A stretch of 25,530 nt of DNA from JBCAWW01 sp039024315 (lineage in GTDB: Bacteria; Bacteroidota; Bacteroidia; J057): positions 1-25,530 of the forward strand of contig JBCCQN010000118.1 of assembly GCA_039024315.1 (NCBI GenBank). The letters run 5' to 3'. Below are positions 1-7,023 of the stretch, in pieces. The first letter of the stretch is position 1, and each line of letters opens with the position of its first letter. The translations under genes and the position numbers were made by a program. The notes under the pieces were generated by a model that was not told the origin of the DNA, did not search any database, and worked only from the letters and a program-made list of their open reading frames with translations.

Positions 1-206
1 ACCAGATAAGCATAGTTGCCATCATAATAATGATTACCCTTGAAATCAGCAGCGGCCTCACGTAAGGGCGAATGGGCAGGATCTCGAAACTCTGCTTCTT
101 TTTCGAGCCGGTACTTAGTCAACTTTTTGAGATAGCGCTTGGCTTTGCCGTTGGGGGCTGCACTCAAAAGAGTAGCCGCAAGAAATAAGCACAGAATACG
201 AGCCAT
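1..206 (-). CDS. DUF1684 family protein, 5' part only (runs off the left edge)
   Basis: The first 68 codons of a minus-strand gene are visible, starting at an ATG (206-204). The N-terminus (MARILCLFLAATLLSAAP) reads as a signal peptide, so the product is probably exported. It is followed by a basic helix and the segment YRLEKEAEFRDPAHSPL, then a Phe and Tyr-rich stretch. The pattern 'R..K.aeF....SPL.....F.G..Y' is what I know from the N-terminus of DUF1684 proteins, a widespread family of unknown biochemical function. The start lies 3 bp downstream of the M1 aminopeptidase stop, so the two genes are almost certainly co-transcribed. The family assignment rests on a short segment; the existence of the gene is more certain than its name. 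Confidence 0.6.
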   Translation of the reverse strand, partial: MARILCLFLAATLLSAAPNGKAKRYLKKLTKYRLEKEAEFRDPAHSPLREAAADFKGNHYYDGNYAYL

Positions 207-209
207 AAC

Positions 210-2081
210 TTATTCAGATTTGTTTACGATCTCATCGATACTAGTACGAGCGATAGGATGATAATTTTCCCTCGCACTAGCGTAGATATCACGCGCCAAC
301 TCTTCTTGACCCGTATTCATCATCGCCTTGTAGAGAGGAGACAAAAATTTGCGGCGGCCTACTTTGGTCAAAAAGCTACGCATGGCAGGATAAGCCGCCT
401 CATACTTACTTAGGACCGCCTGTAGATACCAAGCGCATTGCAACTCAGAGTTGGTGCGGTCGGTGAAACCAAAAGCCTGGTCTAAGCGAGCCATATGCTC
501 TTTAGAAACGGAGTCCGGTAAGGTGCGGATAAAGTGTAGCCATTCTTGCGTGCTCCAATCATCCACTTCCAATTGTTCGGCAGGCTGTCCAGCAATCCAA
601 GAGGTGAGACTTTGGGAGACATTTTTGAAGCGATTTGATTGGGCTACGGGAATATTGTCAGGGATGCCGGTTTGATTTACCCACTGCTCGACTCTAATTG
701 TTTCGCTTGCACCGGGGTGGGCGCTTAACAGTTTGCCGTCCAGCTCTGACAAGAAGGTTTTAGTATCCATAGTTTGAAAGGCATGGCTACTAAAATAGGA
801 TTTGAGGAAAGCATCAAATTTCGCTCGACCAACGGTCTCTTCGATTAGGCGCAAAAAATAATACCCCTTATCGTAAGCAATGGAGGTCATTCCATCATCT
901 GGGTTACGCCCCGTGAGGTCTAAGGCTAAGCGTGTATCTAGGTTTTGAAGCCCCATCGCAGCCACCTCTCCGGTCAAGTCCTGATAACTGATATAAGCCA
1001 ACATTTCCGAGTAATCACGGCCTTTAAGCGCTTCCATGATACGGTTTTCAAAGTAAACCGTAAAGCCTTCATTGAGCCAGAAATCATTCCAAGTAGCATT
1101 GGTTACGAGATTGCCAGACCAAGAGTGCGCCAGTTCATGGGCAACGAGCGAGACGAGAGAGCGATCTCCTGCCAAAATAGTAGGGGTAGCAAAAGTGAGG
1201 CGCGGATTTTCCATACCACCAAAGGGAAAACTAGGGGGTAAGACAATAATGTCATAGCGTTCCCACTTGTAGGGTCCGTATAATTCTTCGGCGATATCCA
1301 TCATCGCTTCCACTTCGGCAAATTCGTAAGTGGCCGCTTCCAAAACACTGGGTTCTGCGTAAACGCCTGAGCGTTCCCCAAGGGGACTAAACTCAATATC
1401 TCCAACAGCCAAGGCCAAGAGATAAGCTGGAATGGGCTGCTCCATTTTGAAGACATAGACTCCATCCTCACTTTTTTCGGTAGGATTGGTCGCGCTCATT
1501 AGCGCCATCAGTCCTTTGGGCACTTTGACTCTTGCACTGTAGGTAAAGCGAATGCCAGGGCTATCCTGAATGGGCACCCAAGTACGCGCCAAAATCGCTT
1601 GCGACTGAGTCAAGAGGAAAGGATGTTTTTTGTCAGCGGTCAAAGAAGCGGGTAGAAACTGCAGCGCTTCCGCTTCTGGACTGGTCGTGTATTGAATATG
1701 AACGTAGGTAGTATTTTCTTCAATCGGGATAGTGATAGATTGCCCCATTATCGGATCATCAGGCCCTAAAACCGGCTGCACCGCTTTGGTATCTAAACGA
1801 TTGGGAGAAATACGTACACTACTGATAGTCAATCCCTTACCATCCAGCACAATTTCTCTAGCCCCCTTTTGGGCTTCGATCCCGAGCACTGCGGTACCGA
1901 TAAGTTGTTGGGCCTCAAAGTCCACCTCGATGTCAAGGTCTAATTGTACCACCTTGGCTACATCGGGAAGGGCGTATGAGTGAGGATCTTGTTTGGGCAT
2001 ATCCTGGGAGTTTACCACATCACAGGCAGTAAGCAATAAAGTAAGGCCTACGAGCAATAAACAAAAACGACTGACGGTCAT
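210..2081 (-). CDS. M1 family zinc aminopeptidase, lipoprotein (leukotriene-A4-hydrolase-like)
   Basis: A zinc metallopeptidase of the M1 (gluzincin) family that should remove N-terminal residues from peptides. Residues 1-20 form a lipoprotein signal with lipobox LTAC (Cys20), so the enzyme is expected to be anchored outside the cytoplasm. The N-terminal beta-sandwich spans about 40-235. The exopeptidase motif GGMEN is at 288-292 and is followed by PRLTFATP, typical of the LTA4-hydrolase/aminopeptidase B branch. Zinc ligands are His315 and His319 in HELAH with Glu338 in NEGF; Glu316 is the catalytic base. The region after about 490 matches in size the helical C-terminal domain of that branch. 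At 623 residues the length is normal for a lipoprotein form. All catalytic residues seen are intact. The downstream neighbour is the DUF1684 gene 3 bp away. The start is an ATG preceded by an AT-rich region with a 14-bp palindrome. Confidence 0.93.
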   Translation of the reverse strand: MTVSRFCLLLVGLTLLLTACDVVNSQDMPKQDPHSYALPDVAKVVQLDLDIEVDFEAQQLIGTAVLGIEAQKGAREIVLDGKGLTISSVRISPNRLDTKAVQPVLGPDDPIMGQSITIPIEENTTYVHIQYTTSPEAEALQFLPASLTADKKHPFLLTQSQAILARTWVPIQDSPGIRFTYSARVKVPKGLMALMSATNPTEKSEDGVYVFKMEQPIPAYLLALAVGDIEFSPLGERSGVYAEPSVLEAATYEFAEVEAMMDIAEELYGPYKWERYDIIVLPPSFPFGGMENPRLTFATPTILAGDRSLVSLVAHELAHSWSGNLVTNATWNDFWLNEGFTVYFENRIMEALKGRDYSEMLAYISYQDLTGEVAAMGLQNLDTRLALDLTGRNPDDGMTSIAYDKGYYFLRLIEETVGRAKFDAFLKSYFSSHAFQTMDTKTFLSELDGKLLSAHPGASETIRVEQWVNQTGIPDNIPVAQSNRFKNVSQSLTSWIAGQPAEQLEVDDWSTQEWLHFIRTLPDSVSKEHMARLDQAFGFTDRTNSELQCAWYLQAVLSKYEAAYPAMRSFLTKVGRRKFLSPLYKAMMNTGQEELARDIYASARENYHPIARTSIDEIVNKSE

Positions 2082-2103
2082 ATACTTGGCTAGGTGTTTG
2101 GGG

Positions 2104-2117
2104 GCGTAAATTTACGC
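2104..2117. promoter_or_regulatory. Perfect 14-bp palindrome upstream of the M1 aminopeptidase gene
   Basis: GCGTAAATTTACGC is an exact palindrome centred about 30 bp upstream of the aminopeptidase ATG (2081, minus strand). It could be a dimeric repressor site or part of a promoter. No TAnnTTTG box is visible beside it, and no second copy was noticed in the window. Confidence 0.3.
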
Positions 2118-2145
2118 AAATCCCCTAAATCGACAAGTCTTGTTG

Positions 2146-2209
2146 GAGAAAGAAAATAAGGCCATCCCTTATGAATACTGTGAGCGGATTTTAACGTCAG
2201 GAATGGCCT
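2146..2209 (-). terminator. Candidate terminator downstream of the DUF2256 gene
   Basis: Read on the minus strand, AGGCCATTCC (2209-2200) can pair over 10 bp with GGGATGGCCT (2168-2159), with one G-U wobble. A run TTATTTTCTTTC follows directly. The loop of about 31 nt is larger than usual. The element lies about 120 bp beyond the DUF2256 stop and would end the photolyase-DUF2256 transcript. The rest of 2118-2331 holds nothing else I can support. Confidence 0.4.
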
Positions 2210-2331
2210 CTTAGTCGTGAAGAAGTGTGATCTACTTAAATGTACATTAAGCACTTCCGTGTAGTAAGCGCAAACTAATGGACGGACATAAAAAATCCTA
2301 ATAATGTAACAACATTGAAACTAATTTCTTT

Positions 2332-2475
2332 TTAGGAAGCAGGCTGCTTTTTATTGCGCCGGCACCTTTCGCTGCAGTACTTCACATTGTCCCAGTCCCG
2401 AGCCCACTTCTTACGCCAAGTAAAGGGCAAGCCACAGACCTTACAAATTTTTTGAGGGAGATGTTGTTTCTTCAT
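2332..2475 (-). CDS. DUF2256 small Cys-rich protein
   Basis: A 47-residue protein starting at the ATG at 2475. It carries four cysteines in a zinc-ribbon-like layout, Cys11-x2-Cys14 and Cys34-x3-Cys38, around the strongly conserved core PFTWRKKWARDW and VKYCSERCRR. This matches the DUF2256 family as I remember it almost from end to end. The ATG lies 1 bp after the photolyase stop, so the genes are translationally close and surely co-transcribed. A longer in-frame reading beginning at 2658 would overlap the photolyase gene and adds residues unlike the family, so the short start is chosen. The biochemical function is unknown. Metal binding is inferred from the cysteines, and a role tied to the photolyase is inferred from the pairing. 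Confidence 0.88.
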   Translation of the reverse strand: MKKQHLPQKICKVCGLPFTWRKKWARDWDNVKYCSERCRRNKKQPAS

Positions 2476-2476
2476 A

Positions 2477-3964
2477 CTAGCTATTGATGTTGGCCCATTT
2501 TTCACGATCTCGGTTAACGTGTCTTCCCAGAATGCGTTGGGCTTCGATTTTAACCGCGGGATGGTTTTGATGTTGCCAAAGTCGATCCCGAGCGTAGGTA
2601 TGTGTTTTTTTAATATCAATAATGGGCATTGGGTAGTCAATCCCCTTGCGAAAACCATAAAAGGATTCCTCCATAGGTGTGATTTGCCAAGGGCAATGCC
2701 TAAGCGCTATCGGTAGTTTCTCGAGCTCAGGGAGCCATTTGGTGATAAAAACTGCTTGTGGATCATTTTTTTGTGATTGCCGCAGAGGATTATAGATCCG
2801 GAGGGTATTTACGCCCGTAGCACCGGACTGCATCTGGAACTGGGGATAGTGGATTCCTGGCTCAAAGTCCAAAAACATCCTTCCGAGAAACAGAGCCCCT
2901 CTTTTCCAGTCGAGCCAAAGATGATGAGTCAAGAAAGAAACCAGCATAGCCCGAGCGCGAAAATTGAGATAACCAGTGGTCTTGACACATCTAATAGCAG
3001 CATCCACTAAAGGATAACCGGTCCGTCCCTGCTCCCAAGCCTGATAATTAACTTCGTTCCACTCCCTACGAATCAAGTCATAGCCTCGATTTAGATTTTC
3101 AAATTCTTGGCGGTCTTCCGCTTCAAACTTTTGGATAAAGTGATCATGCCACAAGAGCCGCGAGCGGAAACTCTGCATCGGTTTTGCCTTGGCACCCCCC
3201 TGTAAAGCCATTTGCGAGGCTTGAAATACTTGGCGGATCGACAAATTACCCCAAGAGAGATAGGGAGAAAGCCGAGAACAGGCTTTGCGGGAAGCTTCTG
3301 GCTGCGAAATATGATAACTATACGTTAGATAGCGCCCCTCCATAAAGCTCTGCAAATAGCGCCAAGCCTTGCTTTCACCCCCAACTTGCATGTGGGGATC
3401 TGCTTGCTTAATGTTTGCGGCTAAGGCAGCTCCTTGCCAGCGAGCGGAGCGTTCCTCGGAGAGGTCCAAACCCACAAAAGCCGCCCAGTCCACTTGATCT
3501 TGAGGAGCCTTGAGCGAAGCGACCAATGTCTGAGGCCAAGTCCTGCGATCCCGTAAAGCTCGGATCACCCCACCATAAGGATATTCTTGCCACTCAACCC
3601 CCGACTGTTGACACCACTTTTTGACGGCCTTATCTCGGTCATAGGTGATGCGCAGGCCACTTTCTTGGTAGGAAAAGAGTTTACGGATTTGATATTTTTC
3701 GGCGATCTGTCCCAGAACGCTTATCACTTCACGATGGGCGACCAGCATAGAGTGGCCGCGTTCGCCAAGGCGAAGCTGCATATCCTCTAAAGACTGCCAA
3801 ATAAAGCGCCAATGCCTCAAATCATAGTCTGGAGCCGAGATTAAACTGGGTTCGAAGCAATATAAAAGCAATACCGGTAGTCCCTCTTCTGCCGCCTGAC
3901 GTAAAGGCGCATGGTCGGCGAGACGTAGATCACGTTTGAACCAGACGATATTGATGGCTTTCAT
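2477..3964 (-). CDS. Cryptochrome/photolyase family protein (divergent FAD-binding domain)
   Basis: A flavoprotein of the cryptochrome/DNA photolyase family, 495 residues from the ATG at 3964; a TTG three codons upstream is less likely. The N-terminal Rossmann domain starts with INIVWFKRDLRLADHAPL, typical for the family. The C-terminal FAD domain has SPYLSWGNLS (about 233-242), GRTGYPLVDAAIR (313-325) and LNFRARAM (333-340). It ends with LRIYNP and W-L-P-E-L. The usual N-x-x-x-W motif near the flavin is absent: after the conserved LDW (Trp353), an ungapped comparison with my memory of E. coli PhrB puts His372 where Asn378 sits and Phe376 where Trp382 sits. Light-driven DNA repair is the family role, but the exact lesion, or a sensor role, cannot be read from sequence. 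It forms a two-gene unit with DUF2256 and is divergent from the membrane protein at 4025. Confidence 0.9.
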   Translation of the reverse strand: MKAINIVWFKRDLRLADHAPLRQAAEEGLPVLLLYCFEPSLISAPDYDLRHWRFIWQSLEDMQLRLGERGHSMLVAHREVISVLGQIAEKYQIRKLFSYQESGLRITYDRDKAVKKWCQQSGVEWQEYPYGGVIRALRDRRTWPQTLVASLKAPQDQVDWAAFVGLDLSEERSARWQGAALAANIKQADPHMQVGGESKAWRYLQSFMEGRYLTYSYHISQPEASRKACSRLSPYLSWGNLSIRQVFQASQMALQGGAKAKPMQSFRSRLLWHDHFIQKFEAEDRQEFENLNRGYDLIRREWNEVNYQAWEQGRTGYPLVDAAIRCVKTTGYLNFRARAMLVSFLTHHLWLDWKRGALFLGRMFLDFEPGIHYPQFQMQSGATGVNTLRIYNPLRQSQKNDPQAVFITKWLPELEKLPIALRHCPWQITPMEESFYGFRKGIDYPMPIIDIKKTHTYARDRLWQHQNHPAVKIEAQRILGRHVNRDREKWANINS

Positions 3965-4024
3965 ATAGAACAATACCTATAGGTTGACATTTTGTTTGTG
4001 AAAGGGAGGTGCTATCTTCCCGCC

Positions 4025-5272
4025 ATGAAAAGCCAAGTAGGCAAACGGGAATGGATATTTTATGGAGGGCTACTACTGCTTTACGGCCTGAGTATGAATC
4101 CCTATCCCGAATTTGGCGACTCACTAGGCTTTGTTTATCACGCTAGTATCGGCTTTGATTGGGCGACAAATGCCACCAGTCATTTTTTGTACACCAATCT
4201 CAATCATATACTGGTCCTGCTTTTGCCCTTTTTTTCCCCTGTATTCGTACTGAGTCTAGTTTCCCTAGTCTTTGGCTTACTGAGTGTAGAGCAGATTCGG
4301 CAATTGGGTCTAGCGCTGAAACTCAAATCTTCCTCTGCCTTATTTGCGGCTGCGATTTTTGCCGTAGGCTTTAGTTGGTGGCGACAAGTCGTAACAATCG
4401 AAGTCTACAGTATGCAACTATTTTGGGTGCTGCGCATGCTAGTTTTGATGACCAAAGACGAGGTAGAGCAGCAGTATCGTAGGGGCTGGAGGGTAAGCTT
4501 ACTGTATGGTCTGAGTCTCTTAGCCCACATCCAAAATCTCTTGTTGCTGCCGCTTTGGCTGTATTATTATGTTCGCGGGCGGCGGAGAGGGGTTGCTTTA
4601 GTCTCCCCTATTATGGCAGTGCTATTATTTGGGATGCTCTTTATTCCCCCCACGCTGCGCGGAACGAATACCTATGCAGCGATCTTTTTTGATCGACAGT
4701 TTCAAGGGGAGGTGATGCAATTTGAAATCATGACTGTATTAAAAGGCTTTGCCCGCAGTCTTGGCTATATGCTTTACAATTTCCACCTGTTTTTAGTGCC
4801 TGTAGGAATTGGATTGTGGCAGTGGTTGCAGAGTCGCCAAGCATGGACAATGGCGCTGATTGGTTCTGCCCTTTTGTTTTGGGGTTTTGCCATGCGTTAC
4901 AACGTCAATGACAATTATGTTTTCTTTTTGATGCCTTATGCGGTCTTGGCGATAGCAGGAGGCTTGGGCTACCAAGAGCTGGCTCAGGGCCGTAAATGGG
5001 AACCTTGGGGGTTTTTATTGGCTAGCCTTTCCTTATTGGTTTATCTATTAACGGTATTAGTAGCGATGCAAGTGCCCCAGTTAGAGCGTTGGGCGGAGTC
5101 CAAAGCCTACAAAGGAGGACTCAAATACTACTTATATCCAGGAAGAGCCTCTGCGCCAGATCCGGTCAAACTGGCCCAACAGATCCAAAATGGAGAAATT
5201 GAAGCCATCCCAGATTTTGATCGTTACGAAATGGCCCTAGAAGTCGGAGAAGTCTTGGCCAAAGATAATTAG
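4025..5272 (+). CDS. Polytopic membrane protein, DUF2723 (GT117)-like
   Basis: A 415-residue integral membrane protein with about 9-10 hydrophobic segments from residue 10 to 355 and a hydrophilic tail of about 60 residues. The layout resembles DUF2723/GT117 membrane glycosyltransferases of Bacteroidota: a short N-terminal helix, an acidic loop (YPEFGDSLGF, with Glu29 and Asp32), a Trp/Tyr-rich segment (FSWWRQVVTIEVYSMQLFW), and the phrase GLSLLAHIQNLLLLP. Members of that family are thought to transfer sugars from lipid carriers to exported proteins. The usual HPPGYPLY loop is replaced here by HASIGFDWATNA, so this is at best a diverged member. The ATG at 4025 is preferred over an in-frame TTG at 3992, which has no family support. 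GGGAGG sits about 16 bp upstream. It is followed after 27 bp by the M50 protease gene. The substrate is unknown. Confidence 0.6.
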   Translation: MKSQVGKREWIFYGGLLLLYGLSMNPYPEFGDSLGFVYHASIGFDWATNATSHFLYTNLNHILVLLLPFFSPVFVLSLVSLVFGLLSVEQIRQLGLALKLKSSSALFAAAIFAVGFSWWRQVVTIEVYSMQLFWVLRMLVLMTKDEVEQQYRRGWRVSLLYGLSLLAHIQNLLLLPLWLYYYVRGRRRGVALVSPIMAVLLFGMLFIPPTLRGTNTYAAIFFDRQFQGEVMQFEIMTVLKGFARSLGYMLYNFHLFLVPVGIGLWQWLQSRQAWTMALIGSALLFWGFAMRYNVNDNYVFFLMPYAVLAIAGGLGYQELAQGRKWEPWGFLLASLSLLVYLLTVLVAMQVPQLERWAESKAYKGGLKYYLYPGRASAPDPVKLAQQIQNGEIEAIPDFDRYEMALEVGEVLAKDN

Positions 5273-5299
5273 TCTCATTTTTCCTGCCTAAATTGGAGG

Positions 5300-6466
5300 A
5301 TGGAATCGCTGAGCTTGCGCTTTAAATTATTTGGTTTTCCCGTTACGATAGAGCCGACATTTTTTTTGTTGGGCTTACTCTTTTATCGTATGGCAGGTAC
5401 TCCCCTTGGCACTTTAGAAGTGATGGTTTGGGTGCTCATTGCCATCATGGTGCATGAGTTAGGACATGCTTTTGCGATGCGACAATTTGGCTTAGCCCCA
5501 AGTATCAGGCTGCATATGATCGGAGGGATGGCTTATTGGGAAAAAAATCCAGGTGCGCCCCTTTCCAATCTCCAGCAAATATGGATTGCGCTAGCGGGAC
5601 CATTAGCCGGCTTTGCGCTAGGAGGTCTGCTTTGGCTTTGGGCCAATTATGTAGGAGCCATCCCACACTTTGCCCTCGATGAGTACCAAGTTTATAGCTA
5701 CACCCAATTTTTCACCATTTATTGGAGTATCCTCAATCTATTGCCGGTTTATCCGCTAGACGGTGGACAGGTGCTTTATTATGGGCTCAACCTCAACCCA
5801 CGCTGGAATGCGAGGCTTTTGACGGGGATTATTACCCTCGCCGTCGGCGGAACGCTTCTCTTTCTAGCCCTGAGAGTGCAGCAATACTGGGTGGCGATTT
5901 TACTAGGCTATATCCTCTACAAAAACATCAGCATGCTGCAAAGCAGCCGAGATCAACACCTAAACGTTGAGGTGCAGCAAGTCCTAAAATTGATCCAATC
6001 TGGAGATTTTGAGACAAGCGTTCCTCGACTAGAGGGCATACTCCAGCAAGCCAAAAGTAAACCTTATCAAAACTGGGCCATTTCTCAGCTAGCAGAATAC
6101 TATCTCCAACAGCAAAACTGGCAAAAGATCCTTGAGCTTGATACGCAACATCCGGGCCTTAGGGCCGCTTTTGGCTATCCTTTGGCCCTAGCCAATCAGC
6201 ACATTGAAAACGAAGCAGCGGGACTCACCATCGCCCAAAAGGTATTGGATCGCCACTATGAGGAGCGTTTGGCTCGCTATTATATTGAAGCCCTTTGCAA
6301 AATTGAAGATTTAGATCGCATGGCCCAATTTCTAGGGCTCAGTCGTGCTCACAAAGACTTTGCAGCACTCAAAGCCTTTACCCTAAATCGTTTGCAAACA
6401 AGTGGGCTGTTAGAAGCGTTAGCAGAGCATCCCTTCCTCAAACGCATTTTGGAAGAAGATTCATAA
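5300..6466 (+). CDS. M50 family (site-2 protease-like) intramembrane metalloprotease with helical C-terminal extension
   Basis: An intramembrane zinc protease homologue, 388 residues. The catalytic motif HELGH is at 52-56 inside a membrane segment (VWVLIAIMVHELGHAFAM). The second conserved motif, NLLPVYPLDGG, is at 146-156 and supplies the Asp ligand (Asp154). IALAGPLAGF (96-105) is the usual G-P-x-A-G segment. About five to six membrane segments lie within residues 20-210. No PDZ or CBS domain follows; instead about 170 residues of charged helical sequence resemble degenerate TPR-type repeats, probably cytoplasmic. All metal-binding residues are present, so an active protease is expected. 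The start ATG directly follows GGAGG. The gene probably forms an operon with the membrane protein before it (27 bp) and the 99-residue gene after it (6 bp). Its substrate is unknown. Confidence 0.88.
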   Translation: MESLSLRFKLFGFPVTIEPTFFLLGLLFYRMAGTPLGTLEVMVWVLIAIMVHELGHAFAMRQFGLAPSIRLHMIGGMAYWEKNPGAPLSNLQQIWIALAGPLAGFALGGLLWLWANYVGAIPHFALDEYQVYSYTQFFTIYWSILNLLPVYPLDGGQVLYYGLNLNPRWNARLLTGIITLAVGGTLLFLALRVQQYWVAILLGYILYKNISMLQSSRDQHLNVEVQQVLKLIQSGDFETSVPRLEGILQQAKSKPYQNWAISQLAEYYLQQQNWQKILELDTQHPGLRAAFGYPLALANQHIENEAAGLTIAQKVLDRHYEERLARYYIEALCKIEDLDRMAQFLGLSRAHKDFAALKAFTLNRLQTSGLLEALAEHPFLKRILEEDS

Positions 6467-6472
6467 AGTAAT

Positions 6473-6772
6473 ATGTCCCCATTAGAATTAGAAAAGCACC
6501 GCTTAGATCGTTACAAGGCTTTTAGAGATCGCTATGATATAACGGAATTTGAAAAACTCGTAAAGCTCTACGAAATAGATGATCTCGAATCTTTTTTACC
6601 TCCTCAGCCAAGCGAGTTTGAAAAACAGATACTCAACCAATTGATTGGTACTATGGGCATGGAAGGTTATATGGATTATGTCAAGTCCAATCATACCTTT
6701 GAGCTGATCATGCAGTGGCAAGAGTTGACTCAAAACCATGATTTGAACGCTTTTCAGCCAAAATTAGAGTAA
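6473..6772 (+). CDS. Hypothetical protein, 99 residues, helical and acidic
   Basis: I do not recognise a family. The product is soluble, with no signal peptide or membrane segment, and is rich in Glu, Leu, Lys and Asp, which suggests an all-helical fold: ITEFEKLVKLYEIDDLESFLPP in the middle, and IGTMGMEGYMDYVKSNHTF later. There are no cysteines or obvious catalytic motifs. It begins 6 bp after the M50 protease stop, so it is very likely co-translated and could be an accessory to that operon, but this is inference from position only. Codon use looks like that of its neighbours. Confidence 0.75.
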   Translation: MSPLELEKHRLDRYKAFRDRYDITEFEKLVKLYEIDDLESFLPPQPSEFEKQILNQLIGTMGMEGYMDYVKSNHTFELIMQWQELTQNHDLNAFQPKLE

Positions 6773-6800
6773 ATGGGACACATAGTATTTTAACAATACT

Positions 6801-6879
6801 CTACCGCTTACCCAAGATTTGCTACCGCTTACTCAATGAAGTCTGTGATTTATTTAATGGTCCTTGCTAAGCGGTAGCA
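6801..6879. repeat. Three copies of an 11-bp motif CTACCGCTTA(C), two direct and one inverted
   Basis: CTACCGCTTAC occurs at 6801-6811 and again at 6822-6832, exactly 21 bp apart, which is two helical turns. The second copy, as TGCTACCGCTTA (6820-6831), has a perfect 12-bp inverted partner TAAGCGGTAGCA at 6868-6879, separated by 36 bp. It lies in the 251-bp gap between the 99-residue gene and murI. It could be a multi-site operator or a long-loop RNA hairpin. No further copy was noticed in the window. Confidence 0.6.
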
Positions 6880-6982
6880 GAGACCTTAACTTTAAATCAG
6901 CAAAAACACTACCTCTCGTACATAGAAAGTATATTCACAACTTTGAAAACTCCATTTTTATGGGGGAGGGAAACGTATCCAC

Positions 6983-7018
6983 GCCTGCAGCATTTGACTG
7001 CAGGCTTTCCTATTTTTG
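6983..7018 (+). promoter_or_regulatory. GC-rich stem-loop plus TATTTTTG box just upstream of murI
   Basis: GCCTGCAG (6983-6990) and CTGCAGGC (6998-7005) form a perfect 8-bp stem with a 7-nt loop, followed by TTTCCTATTTTT. This looks like an intrinsic terminator for upstream transcription or an attenuator. The sequence TATTTTTG (7011-7018) also fits the Bacteroidota -7 consensus TAnnTTTG, which would start transcription close to the murI ATG at 7024. No clear -33 box is seen. Confidence 0.45.
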
Positions 7019-7023
7019 CGAGC

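Noticed and set aside
2476..2658. N-terminal extension of the DUF2256 protein to 108 residues
   Set aside because: It overlaps the photolyase gene in another frame, and the added residues have no match to the family; the ATG at 2475 fits exactly.
6868..6879. GCGGTAGC core resembling the ops element (GGCGGTAGCGT) bound by RfaH
   Set aside because: Ops is a gammaproteobacterial signal before polysaccharide operons; here it is part of a local repeat upstream of murI and the match is only 8 bases.
6943..7023. 27-codon N-terminal extension of MurI
   Set aside because: It runs through a perfect hairpin and a -7 box, and MurI proteins normally begin a few residues before GIFDSG.
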